Below, piece by piece: positions 23,698-36,097 of a stretch of 64,000 nt of DNA. Position 1 is the first letter of the stretch, and every line of letters begins with the position of its first letter. The position numbers and the translations under genes were made by a program. The DNA comes from Paramecium sonneborni (taxonomy: Eukaryota; Ciliophora; Oligohymenophorea; Peniculida; Parameciidae): assembly GCA_905182985.1 (NCBI GenBank), contig CAJJDN010000042.1:64545-128544 (forward strand), written 5' to 3'. The notes under the pieces were generated by a model. It was given only the letters and a program-made list of their open reading frames with translations. It made no database searches and was not told the DNA's origin.

Positions 23698-25495
23698 TCA
23701 TTCCATCGTTGATTTTTGAACCTTATAAGATGTTGTTTTTTTCAATCCCATTTTTGGAATTTAAGAATTAAGTTTGGTTATAGCATCTTCTAAATAAATT
23801 GCTTCTTCATTAATACAATCTTCATCTTTTCCCATTTAATTAATTTATTATTATTATTATAATGAATTTTTTAAAGCAGTCTTTCTTAAATCTGATTAAT
23901 TGTTTTTTTTTGTTACATTTGAATCTATTGAATAATAACATGACTAATTACTTGTATCTTAATTCAATTATTATTTCATTGATTAACTGAATTAACTAAA
24001 TTTACTTTATTAAGGTTATGGTTTTTAATCTAATCTTGTTACTGATCCATTATTAGATACATTCGAAAATGACCCCATAGTATCAATTCTTCCATTTAAA
24101 GCAGGTTATCTTGATTATAATTACATTGATCCAACTTAACTTGGTGCTCTATATAAATATATTTATATATATAATTACCCTTATTATTTACCTAATCCAT
24201 AAAGAAAATCTTTTTCATAATCTCTAAAGTTTTCTAATACATCTATTAAATCTTATTCTTTAAATATTTCTTTAAAATATGGATGTTTTAAACAATCTTC
24301 AGAAGATACTCTTGCTTTAGGTTCAGGATGTAACATCTTTTTTAATAAATCTACTAATTATAATGGTGCCTATAAATTATATATATATATAAATTTACTG
24401 TTTATATTTATTTAATATTGTAATTGATTTCACAATTCTTATTTGCTCTTAGAATAGCTTTGTAATCTGTACCTTAAAATGGTTGTCTACCAGTAAATAA
24501 AATATAAAATATAACACCTGCACTAAATACATCACATTTCTCATCATAAAATGTTTCTCCTTCTTTATACATTAATATTTCTGGAGCTACAAATCCAGGA
24601 GTACCACATCTTTTAAATAAGATTTCTTCATTTAAAAAACATGCTAATCCAAAATCTGCTATTACTACATCTGTATCATTATCCTTTTCTTTTAATAATA
24701 AATTTTCAGGTTTCAAATCTCTATGAATACATTTTTTAGAATGAAGATGACAAAGCGCTTTCATTAAGTTATACATCAATTTCTATAAATTAGGTGCAGA
24801 TAAAGGATGAGATTTCACTCTAGATAATAATTCTCCCCCTTTTAGAATATCCAATACAAAATAAATAGAATTTTATGTTTCATATACTTCATGTAACCTA
24901 ACTAGATTTTCTTAATTTAATCTTCTCATTACTTTTATCTCATTTTCTAATGATTCTCTACCTTTAAACTATTCTAACATGAATTCTTTATTAAATGCTT
25001 TGACAGCATAATTGATACCAGTAGATTTTTTTGTAGCCAAATATACTTTTGCAAAACTTCCTTTACCAATCATTTTAGTAACTCCAAATTCTTCATGGAA
25101 AGTAGATTATAAACATCTATAATTTAAAAGATTCTTAAAACTAGTACTATCTTCAATTTTCAAATCAATACATCTCCCATTTCGTGATAATCTAATAATG
25201 TTACCATATTCTTCATGTTTCATAAAAGTCATCATAACAACTGTAATTTATATCTAATACATAGTTTCTTTCTTAATGTAATATAAATGTTCATTTCCAA
25301 CTTAAATTGTTATTGGCGTCAATTATTTTCTATTTTTACCCACTCTCTAACATTTCTATTCAAAAACTATGTTATCATTCTAAAAATTGATTAAATGTTT
25401 ACATCATATATTTCTTAATTTAGAGACTGCCATAAAGATGTTGATTTTCCCAAAAGATCTGGATTATCAAAAAAAGAAGCAATTTCAGTATTCAT
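23698..25495 (-). CDS. CAMK-type Ser/Thr protein kinase
   Basis: An N-terminal region of about 145 residues (start MNTEIASFFDNPDLLGK) precedes a complete kinase domain: GKGSFAKVYLA, AVKAF, a long helix-C region, [30 protein letters not shown] and ARVSSEDCLKHPYF. All catalytic residues are present. The tail is Ser/Gln-rich and ends KVQKSTME. Introns include 23 nt near the start, 29 nt before APLQLVDLL and 30 nt after GLGKQQG; the last restores the tail's frame. The N-terminal region may form a PH-like fold, as in other Paramecium CAMK relatives (inference). No EF-hands follow, so it is not a canonical CDPK. Confidence 0.92.
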
Positions 25496-25529
25496 AATAA
25501 TATTTTAATAATTTATATTTAATATAAAT
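25496..25529. promoter_or_regulatory. 34-bp divergent promoter gap
   Basis: Separates the start codons of the CAMK-type kinase (minus) and the double kinase-like gene (plus). It contains only A/T-rich sequence and no recognisable element. Confidence 0.45.
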
Positions 25530-28500
25530 ATGGGTGCAGCATGTGCTAATGCAAAAATGAATTAAACAGTTCCTATAATAAAGATAACAAATGGAGAAGA
25601 TTAAACAGAATAAAAATAAGAAAATTAATAATAATAATAAAGAAGTACATCTTCAAAAGAACAAAAACTTCCTAAATTAAGCACACTTTCAAAATAAGTT
25701 TCAATTATTTCATCAGATGGAATACCAATTAGAAAAAATACAACATCACGAATGTCGATTTCAGGTGAAGAAAGAGAAAAGAAACCTAAAATCTAAGGAA
25801 AAAACTAAGGATTAGAATAATTGTTAAAGCAAAGAGAATTTATCCTAGAGAAATTTCTAAATGATATTTAATTATTAGAAAAGTCAATAATGTCAGATGT
25901 CATTCAGATGTTGAGATTCTTCTTATCTCATTTAGAATAATCAAACATTTATTGGACCAAGTAATTAAATTTATAGCTATTCTTAGAGTTTGGTTAATTA
26001 ATAAGAATGATTATAGTATTGTTGTTGGTTTTACTAATAATATAGGTGAATCCAGAAAAATCAGAATCTTATTCACTAAATAAATCGAATAAGTAGCAAA
26101 TCTACTGGACAACTATTTATTTTATCAATAAATTGCAAGCTATAAGATACATGATTTTAGTTTCCGATTAAACAAAAAACACAATAATTATTATGTATTT
26201 TCTGAATAAGAATATTGTGATATGTCTTTAGAGAATATATAATTATAACCAGAAGATATATAACCCTTATTAGAATATCTCTTAAATACTGTCTACTTTA
26301 TGCATTAGAATTTCTATGTTCATTCAGGGTAATTCATATTTTTTATTAAGAATTAAGCCATCCAATGTTTACATGATTCATCATAAATAAAAGGTATTTA
26401 AATTAGATTTGAGTTTTTCTGCTTTTAGATTCTCAAGACGACTTATCAAAAATAAAATTAAAGATTTTAGAGGCAATCTTGTTAATGATTTAGAAGACAT
26501 TGCTATACTTATCATAAATTCATTCTATAAAGGTGCTGATATCAGATAACAATTAAAATAAAAAAATATTGATTTTGCTAATATCATTGATTCCTTGTAT
26601 TTAAAATAGAAAAATGTTATCGATTCATATATCAAAGATATTATACTTTTATTATACAGAAATAGACAATATCTATATGATCTTAAAGCTACTGATTATG
26701 TTTAATTCTTGAAATGTCATTCTAATCCTGAACTTACTAACATTTTTTAAGATACACCTAATCTTAATTCAAATAATAACATCAAGACTGTACTCTTTGA
26801 ATATTCTAAAAATAAAGTTATTTTTTATAATTTAACATCAATCAGAAATCAAAAATCATACACTTAATATGAATTAATTGATTAAAATGGATAATAAATT
26901 GATATTATAAATGGAAGTGCTTATATTTAAGATAATAAATTTTATTTTGCATTTGAAAATATGATTGGAATGATCACAATCAAATTAAGTTCAGAATAAC
27001 TTGAAGATACTTTAGAAATGCTTCAAATCTCTCTTAGATAATATTTGGCCACTAAAGAATAACAAAAAAAAGAAAGAATTGATTCTGCTTAAAAAAATTA
27101 TTAATTACAATTATAAATCAACTAACATAGTCCTACTACATAAATTGAAGACTAATTCAAATTTAAAGACACTACTCAAACTTAAAAATAACCTAATAAG
27201 AATTTTCATGATAGAATTTATTTCTCTATCTAAAACTTATAAGAAATTTTTAGCAGTATTGATCTTGAATCTAGAAATTATATTACTGCTTAATAATTAT
27301 ATGACTTTTTATAATAATAAACAGATTCTATTGATAATTCATTACTTTAATAACTTTTATTTGATAAAATTTAAGAAATTGTTCTATTCTTCTCTGATAA
27401 GAATTTGACTTTTCATGAATTCTTATAAATATTTTCATTTAGATCAAAACAACAATTACCTATTTATAAAAAAATTGTTAAACCATTAAAACAAGTTTAA
27501 AATGTAAAATCATTTACAATTATTAACAACACTGTACATTATTATGATGGCCAATATTTATATAATGATGAAAATCAAACTGAAATCCAATACAATCTAA
27601 AATATATTATTAATAATCAAAATTAATTATTAATTATTGGTATACAAGATGGTTGTCTTCAAATTAATACTTAATTCAATTCAATTCAAACTGATGTAAA
27701 TATAAATTCAGATTTTGCATTTTACAAATTTAATGATGTTTACTTCATCACTTAATAAGATGAAATTATATTGTATTCTCTTAAATTAAAAAAAAGTGTA
27801 AGACTTAATGTTTATGGAATAAATTCATAATGCAATTTAATTTACCATAAATATTTTATTCTTTATTTAAAAAATGAAAATGTTTACAGAATATTCATAT
27901 CATAAGATAAATGGTGTATTACATCATTTAATGTTTTTGAAATTTTATTTGAACATGGAAGATTAGATTAAAAAATCAAATTAAAGTAAATTAGTACTAA
28001 ACAAAATTCAAGTGATGAATTAATTGGATAATATTCTATTAACAAAGTTTATTATCCAATTTCAAATTAAAATCCATCACTATTTAGAATCTTATCTGTT
28101 TCAAAAGATTAATAAAATTATTTATTAATTTAAAGAATTGTGCATGTAGAATTTGAATCTTTTGATGAATGCTATTAAGTATGTAAGTATTTAGATCCAT
28201 ATTTATTGGATTTCTTTTTGAGCATGGAATAATTTGATGGAAAATTAAGATTAAATTATATTATAGAAAATTGTGATCTTATTTAAAAAGAAGATTGTAA
28301 TTTCAAATTAATTAAAAGATGCATTAATAAATTAAATGAACTAAAATTGCATGATATCTTTGTTTAAGATATGCATCCAAATAATATTTTTATTACACCT
28401 AATTCAGTTATTTTTGCCTCTCTTATTTACAAGACAAATATTCCTAGTATTTATTAAGAAAAATCAGTACCATTTATGTCTTCATTAGAGTATATGGAAC

Positions 28501-29753
28501 CAAAATCATTTTTGGCATATACATAAAATTTGACTTAAAATCAGATATTTATTAATCCTAGTAAAGCTAATATTTACAATTTAGGATTGATATTTTTAAG
28601 ATTACTTTCAAATTATCAAATTAAAAATACTAAAGAATAATAATTTTATTTAATGGAAATAAATTTGGCTCTTTAATAATTTTAATTCCCTAATTTAAAA
28701 CCATTACTTGAGGAAATGCTAAAAGAGAATGAAGAATAAAGATATGATTCTTATTAATTAATATAATTTATTAGAAAATATTAAAAATTAAATTCAAAAG
28801 AATTATTTTTTACTTCACAACCACTATAATTATTAGAAGCTTAATAATAATAAACTTTATATGGATATTAAAACAATTAAATTTATCAATATCAGTAAGT
28901 ATTTAAAATATATACAAACATTTTATCTACTAATTTATAGGTATTATTTGTTTAATCAAATGATGAAGGTTAATTGATTTTACTAGTTAAATAATTAAAT
29001 TAAAAGACATTCAAATATATGTTATTATATATTTCGTTGTCATAGAATCATTTTGAATAATAACAACAGCATTCAACATTAATTATTGAAGAATTAGTTA
29101 ACTTTTAAAAATTTGCAGAAGAAGAATAATAAGATGAAATTGAAAACCCTTAATAGTAAATAATATGGTAGAATTGTTAATATATCTAATCTCCACATAC
29201 ATTAATTAAAGAAATTTAAGTTCCAATATTTGATTTATAAAATGTAAATGAATGTACATTTTTGATAAATGGAGATGAATTTTATTTTTTTGGATTTGGT
29301 ATAACTAATGAAATAAGAAGAGTTGGATCCAGAGATTGTTTTGTATATATACCTAAAAGAAGTCTTTTTAAAAAAGTTGGATATAGAACAACTTATTATG
29401 AAGCTTAAATATTAGATTTTGGTGAATATTGGTTGCTATTCGAGAAGATATCTATTAATAATAGAATTAGAATATAATAAATTAATAAAACCTCATTTAT
29501 ATGTACTGAAAGATAAATAAAATTAAAAAAGAGCAACCAAGTATTTTATTTTAAATATATGTAAAATATTATTGCTATATCTAATAATTTATGTTGGTAT
29601 ATTAACATTGAAGCATTTAAAGCATTTGAAATATAATGTGATAATATACCATAATCAATAATCTCAATGCAAAACACTTAAAATAATACAATCTTAACAT
29701 AGGAAGGGGTATCAACTTTATAATTTGATGGTAATGTGTTAAAAGTATATTGA
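25530..29753 (+). CDS. Protein with two degenerate kinase-like regions, predicted N-myristoylated
   Basis: It starts MGAACANAKMNQ; Gly2 and Cys5 form a strong N-myristoylation/palmitoylation signal. After a Gln/Ser-rich stretch comes a first kinase-like region: LLEYLLNTVYFMHQNFYVHS, GIKPSN in place of HRDLKPEN, and LDLSF in place of DFG. It is joined by two introns, 25961-25986 (26 nt) and 26329-26350 (22 nt). An EF-hand-like pair follows (about 27230-27420; SSIDLESRNYIT and SDKNLTFHEFL). A beta-rich region and a second kinase-like stretch come next: HDIFVQDMHPNNIFI, FASL where DFG should be, and MEPKSF for APE. The last 350 residues are unassigned. The catalytic Asp of the first copy and both DFG motifs are missing, so both regions are probably inactive as kinases. 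The long downstream part reads in one frame to TGA 29751-29753. Confidence 0.7.
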
Positions 29754-29765
29754 TTTTATATTATA

Positions 29766-30943
29766 TCAATGTTATTTAAATACTTGCTACATTGTAGCTC
29801 TTGAAATGGTAGATTCACTTTTAGAATCAATATCAATCATTTCAATTCCAGTTAAATTTATCAGCAGTTCTTCATTAAGCAAACTATCAATTTAGGATGT
29901 AATAATTTAAGTATGTTTTAATTATTCATCATCAAAAAAATCATTTAGTTTTTATTTAGGAAATATTTGAGTACTCATTAAGATTTCCATTGGTCCTAAA
30001 TTTGGTAAATCAATAAATCCATTTCTCACTCTTTAACTTCCAACACTGAATCTATTTTTTAAGTCAAATATTGATGAATTTTTATATTTCTTAGGACTAT
30101 CATCTTTATTTTTCTAAAATGATTTAACATAACTTTTTATTATGAATCTTAAATTAGGTATCAATTCTCTACAAAAAACTTAATTGTTTTATAATTCTGT
30201 AAACATCCATTGACTCTGTGAACTTTAATATATTTATTATTAAGATTCTTTTTATTAACGAACAGTTATTAAAGATTTATTATTATTAATTACTGATTGA
30301 CTACTTGAATACTTTTGTTTATGAATTTATTTATTTTCTCTTAATTCATCAATTAATAGTAAGGAATGTTCTAAGATTTCTTTTTATCTCACTCTTAAAG
30401 ATGCAAATTTAATTTAAGCATTTAATTATAACTTTTTTTATAGTCTTAAATGAAAACAAATTAAATTACCCCTCCAGAAATAAATCAAATGATAATTCAT
30501 CAACATACTCTTGTAATTAAACTAACATTAAAGAGTATATTATAAATGATTTCTCTAATCTTAATTACATTAGTTAAATACTATCTTTATATAGTACTTC
30601 TTTATAATTATCTTTTGATCGTTTTTCTAAGTATTTTTCAACAACTGTGTAAATTAAACATGCTTCATCACAATAATGTTTTAAAAATGAAATGGTATGA
30701 AATTGATTCGAAAAATCTCTCTCTGATAAATGTTATTCAATTTATAAATAATTAAGTATTTCATTAGAGAGATCTAACAGTCCAGTTGGATATTTCTTGA
30801 AAAGATATAATTATTCTTTTTACTGTAATTTCAAAATGAGTATTTTACAAGATTTCTTTATCTATCTTAAATTATTGTATAATTCCAATCAATTTATCAA
30901 AGCTCTCGCTATCACTAGAATCTAACTATTCACAAATTAACAT
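29766..30943 (-). CDS. Unknown helical protein
   Basis: It starts MLICEQLDSSDSESFDKL and ends STISRATMQQVFKQH. A segment resembling an F-box (PTGLLDLSNEILNYLQIEQH) lies about 55 residues in, but similarity is weak. After it come a helical stretch (YTVVEKYLEKRSKDNYKEV), a coiled coil (RQKEILEHSLLLIDELREN) and a Ser-rich tail. Introns of 28 nt (before KYPTGLL) and 25 nt (before LQKKLQLNAQ) restore the frame. It is convergent with the double kinase-like gene, 12 bp between stops. Confidence 0.65.
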
Positions 30944-31828
30944 AAAATTAATAATATTATGTTAATTTATCTCTTGCTATTTCATATATTCAAAATGAAT
31001 ACAAGAAAGAATATAATTATTTGAAAAGGGAATGAAATTACCCATATAAAGAAATTTAATTTATTGAAATTGGACTCATTTTGAAATAAACGATATCATC
31101 AATTTCAACAAAATATTTCCAAACTATAAACATTATACAATTTAAACTAAGTACTTATTAATAGATAGATTTATTAAGAGTAGAACTAACTAGAACCTGA
31201 TTAATTAAATAAACTTTAAGTATTATAATAAAAATATCAATATATTATTTTAAGAAATAATTATTATAAAAAATTGTTATATATTAAATTTAGTTAATTT
31301 TATATCATAAAAAATAGTTATAGTTAGTAAATTTGGAATAAATCTCAATTACATAATTAATAATAATTATTAAACAATTAAAAATGTATCAATAAATTTT
31401 ATAAATGAACTATTTGGTTAGTAAATTAATTAAACTAATATAACAAAATTAAACTCATATGGATTAATTTATGATTAAAATATAGAAATAGTCTTTAAAA
31501 AAGTAATAAATAAAAACATTGATTTTGTGAATGAATTATTTAAATCAAAAATCTGTAAATTTATTAATTTCTTATAAAAAATGAGATTAAATCATTTAAG
31601 AAATAAAATAAATTTGAAACTGTAACTCCAAATTAGAACCTTGATATATTGAATGGAAGTATTTAATTTAAAAAATATTGAAAATGAGATGTCATAAAAT
31701 AATTTTGTGATTTTTAAATTATTGTTTCAATACTTCATGTTTAATAAATATTTTGATATAAAAAAGTTATTTTAAATAATAAAGGATTATTAGATAAATT
31801 ATATTGGAATTGAATTATAGTAATAAAA
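30944..31828. other. 885-bp very AT-rich spacer, possible gene relic
   Basis: A gene desert by the standards of this window. The plus strand has an open stretch of 195 codons (31068-31652, no ATG), dominated by Asn, Ile and Lys. After one TGA a second stretch in the same frame runs on to about 31860. Composition this simple gives long frames by chance, so I do not call a gene. A decayed gene or a retained internal eliminated sequence are both possible. Confidence 0.4.
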
Positions 31829-32515
31829 TCATTTAAGTGAATCTTCATATTTGTGATCTCTTAATAATTTAAATTTATTTTTATAAGCTAAAAATATTGA
31901 CCATTATTTAGTGAAAGGGTTTTCATTTAAGTCTTTAAGAGGAAGTTAAAAGCTTGATTTCGACATCAATTTCTTTTTTTCAAAATCATAATACTTCTAC
32001 ATTTTAGCTTCAGGTACTTTAATGAATTCTTCTTTTTATAAGAGAGACACTTGTTTTTCATTTTAGTTTAATAATATATTGAGAGATAATGATTGTTATG
32101 ATGTGTTTTAAGAAAACAATTTAACAGAACCCCTAACTTTTTTTGGGATAGTAGGATTATAGTATCCAACTGGAGGTTAATTATTATCTGGTGTTTTGAT
32201 CAATAAGTAGTTTTTTTTAATAGGAGGAATATAATTAGATTATATAGTTTATTTATGTGATGTTGACCAAGTTGAATAATTAGTTTTAGACATTTATGGT
32301 TATTAGAAATCTTTAAAGAGAGTTTTAAGAAAAATTAAATTATTGGTTTCTTTTTAATGAGTAGAGTGATTGATAAATCTTAAATAAATAGGTCTTTTTT
32401 TAAGTTTAGATGGTTATGTTTTAGGAGTAATGGAGAAAGGAGATTTAGATTTATTAAATTTAAATTGAGTTTTGTAAGTTGTTTTTGATTTAATGTCTTC
32501 TTATTGATTATCCAT
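31829..32515 (-). CDS. Basic protein with a sperm-tail-like PG motif, unknown
   Basis: An intronless frame of 229 codons, start MDNQQEDIKSKTTYKTQ, end DHKYEDSLK. It is rich in Lys, Thr and Pro. The segment PPVGYYNPTIPKK resembles one unit of the sperm-tail PG-rich (SHIPPO/STPGR) repeat, PGPxxY.P. A second, weaker unit may be NYIPPIKKNYL. Such proteins bind microtubules in axonemes, so a ciliary role is possible, but one motif is thin evidence. It is divergent from the INTS6-like gene with 125 bp between starts. Confidence 0.65.
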
Positions 32516-32640
32516 GATTCCAGTTATAAAATCATACTAGGATTTAGTTTATAGAATTGATTAAAGTGATTATTTCATGAAAATGATTATGATTAATAAT
32601 CAATAAATAAAATAAAATATTAGTTTAACATCACTTATAA

Positions 32641-34806
32641 ATGAATTTCACATTTATGATAGATAATTGTTTATCTTCTTGTTAAATAACTTATAATGGA
32701 CTCACTATATTAGATTATTTCAAAAGTGCTATAGAATATTTTGTAAAAAAGAGATCAAAGAATCCAGAAAATAAGTATGATTAATACCATCTTTTTTCGT
32801 CTAAGTAATTTTTTGTTCTTTATACATTATGTGTATAGTTCTTCAATCTCAACATGGACAAATGATGTATGCCATTTTTTACAAAAACTTAAAACTATTC
32901 AACCATAGTTTGAAACTAGTTTCAATTTAGATGAATGTTTCCACAATTTAAATAAATTTAGAACTTTAAATGGTTATTTATATATATATATTAATTACAG
33001 GTACTGATAATCTATATGGTGGAAGAGATGTCTTAAAAATAGAATCAGCTGTTATATTTGTATTCACAAATAGAGAATATCTAGGAAATACTTTTCATTA
33101 ATTAATTAGATGGGATTATAGACTTCTTGTTTTTTTAATATAACCTCCTGGAATTGAAGAAACAAATACTATATCCATATCAACTAATTGGCATCATATA
33201 GCATCTACTGTTGGTTAAGGACTATGTTTTGAAATTCAAGATTATAATATTTTATTCTAAATCTTAGATGATCCAAAATTAACACCACCTTAAATATCTA
33301 TTCAATTAAATCTATTAGATTAATAAAATAAATATGATGAAATTTAATCAATGATTGAAAAAACTAAATTTGAATAATCATCAACATCAACTTCTTATTT
33401 AGTAAGATCTCCTTAAAAACCTAATCAATCTTTTGCTTCTGTTCGTTTAAAATAATAACCTAATATGACAATATTCACTAAAGTTTATTTACCTGAATAA
33501 TATCCATTTACAGATTTTAATGTATTCATATCTATTTTATTAATTAGAATTATCCTGCTTATCCTGAGTATTTTGTAGATTTTAATGTATCTTTTCAAGC
33601 CAAATTACCTTAATAATTACCTTATTAAGAAATTATTATTGAAAATGCTTCATTATTAAAATTTGTTTAAGGTATTTCCACTACTAAAACTAAAATATTA
33701 TAATTTCCCATATTTTATTTTGACAGAAGAGATGATTAATAAATTCAATATTTTGTTGGATTGTTTTTCTTTTAGTCAAATTCAACAATCATGGAATTAA
33801 GATTGTAATATAATTATATTCTAATATATTAGTTATTTTCCTAATTTTTTAAATTATTATGAACTTTTAATGTAATATAGTAATTCTACTGATGAAACAA
33901 GAAGATTTGCAGAATAAAAATTTTTATAATTTCTTTCTACAATTCCTAATTATTATGCACCATGTATTAGAAAGAATTAAAGTGAATAAAACATTTAAGT
34001 AAAATAATTTATGAATTTTATTTAGATTTAAAGATAATTAATATTTTTGATTGATGAATAAAGTCAATAATTTTATATGTCAAAAGTTAAAGCACATTAA
34101 GCTAGAATTTAAAAAATTAAAAAATAAGTGGAAGATGAAAATTATAAAAATAGATAATTACATATATCTAGAAAGAGTTTATGTTGTGCTGCATTTAGTG
34201 AAAATTATGCAATTAAATTCTAAGATTAAATTAATTGTGAATTCAGATAAGTAACATAATTTGAAAAGAGTGCCAACTTTTCAAAATTTCTACCATAATT
34301 AGAAGTACAATCATGTTTACCTTAAATGCCCATTATTTAAACAACCCTAAGAAATATTTATTTAGATTCTGATGAATTAGAAGTAAGATTAGAGCCTCAA
34401 TTTTGTGGCAATCCATGGAAATTATAAAGAAAAACATATAGAGATGGAAACGAAATAAAAGTTTATTATTATTATATTTTTAAAATAGAATGAATAAGAA
34501 GAAATATAATTAGAAGACATGATGCTAACAAAAATGGATTCTGAAAAGAAATGCTAAACAAAAAATAGAAGAAAAGGATTTATGAAGTTCAAGGATATTC
34601 AAAATTGTAATCATAAATAAGTTAATTTTGATTAATAAGAAATGGAAATAGAAGAAAATAAAACTGAATCATAATCATAATCCAAATTAAAATATGGTTC
34701 TATATCATATAATCCTCATTTTTAAGTAATTATTTCTTCTAAATAGGCTAAAATTAAATTGATAGTCCTAGCAAAATTGAATAATTCTGTATCCACAAAC
34801 AATTGA
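32641..34806 (+). CDS. Integrator complex subunit 6-like protein
   Basis: A VWA domain starts at MNFTFMIDNCLSSC. It matches INTS6/DDX26B in order: LDYFKSAIEYFVKKRSKNP, then TDNLYGGRDVLKIESAVIF, then LIRWDYRLLVFLIQPPGIE. The central segment (FYFPNFLNYYELL...LQFLSTIPNYYAPC) matches the conserved YNYPVLLPLLDDL...LKTMPPYYLGP of INTS6. Introns of 34, 28, 28 and other lengths were placed, each restoring similarity. The metal-binding DxSxS of the VWA is replaced by DNCLS, and the TDG loop by TNR, so metal binding may be lost. Integrator processes snRNAs and attenuates transcription in the nucleus. The C-terminal 150 residues are Gln/Lys-rich. Confidence 0.8.
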
Positions 34807-34930
34807 AACACAAAAGTAAAAAAACATTATTATGCTTGTCTTTTAGTAGCTTTTGTAATTAAAAGCATAGTTTATTTTTTAACTTAAATTTTTTGCCTCA
34901 ATATTTTTTTTTTGATAATTTAAATTATTG

Positions 34931-36044
34931 ATGTTTACAAATACTCTAGGTACTTAAAATGCTTTACTTTAACAATAATAATAATAAGGTTTAGCAGGAT
35001 AGAGTTCTTTAGTTTTTGGTAATAACGCTGTTTCCAATACTATATTTGGACAAACACAACAATTAAATGCACCAATAGGATAAATATAAAATTAAGGAAT
35101 ACATGGATAATAGTTAAATTAACTTGGTTAACCTTAAATATATGGAGGCTAGATATAATAGACAACAAATTTAACATAATAACCTTTAGGTTAATAAATG
35201 GGATTTTTAGGTTAGTAAACCGCATAATTGGGTTAAACATAATAAACAGGATTTCTTGGATAATAACCTAATTTATAAGGTGGATAAATTCAATAAATGT
35301 AATAACAATCATTACTATAGTCATAATAGCCATAATAATAATAATAATCATCGTAATAATAACAATAAACTAAATAATATACAATTTAGCAAATAAAAAA
35401 TGAAACATAGAAACATATAGATAACTTAACTAAAACTATATTAAATAAGGAGAAAATAGAGAAAAATTAGAAAAATTTATAATTAATTGAAAAGAATTCT
35501 CTTAGAAATATTTAGTAATAATAATAATAATAACCTCAGGTGAATCAATCTATTGGATATGGTATAGTTTAATAATAAGTAATTAAACCAATCTAAAAAG
35601 CTGATCCAAGAAATCATACAGCAAAAGTTGAAAAATATTATAGTGAATGGAATAAAGGAATTTAAAGAATTGTATAAAAATAAGGAGAAACTATTAATTA
35701 ATTAAATGAATTAAATTCACTCTTAAGTTAATAAGATACTTTTTATGGTATTGTAAAATATAACATTTATTAGAAATAGATGAAGAGTCATTAATAGATT
35801 CTATTAAATAACTTGGAAAAGAACTTAATTAATTAGAATAAAAGATTATAGATATAGCTAAATTGTAAGAGAATATTTTAGGATTAGAAAAAGAAGAATC
35901 AGAATGGGATTAAATTGTTAATAATTTAAGTGAATGTCTTACTTTACTAGATATATAAACTGTATATACATTTTATAATTTTAGAAAGAAGTTGAAGATT
36001 AATTAAATCAAGCAGAAACACATCCAAAAGTAGTAAATAAATGA
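34931..36044 (+). CDS. FG/GLG-repeat nucleoporin, Nup62-like
   Basis: The first 165 residues are spaced Gly-Leu/Phe-Gly-Gln units (VFGNN, IFGQTQQ, QLGQ, FLGQQ repeated) in a Gln-rich matrix, then a polyQ stretch. A C-terminal coiled coil follows (KYYSEWNKGIQRIVQKQGE, LIDSIKQLGKELNQLEQKI). This is the plan of Nup62-family proteins: an FG domain forming the pore barrier plus a coiled coil that builds the Nup62-58-54 trimer. Two introns (26 nt before EIDEESL and 23 nt before KEVEDQLNQ) restore the coil. Most glutamines are TAA codons. Nup54 or Nup58 cannot be excluded. Confidence 0.72.
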
Positions 36045-36097
36045 AATAAATTGTGCTTAGAAATAATTTAAATTATTTAATTAATTAATTATTATTT

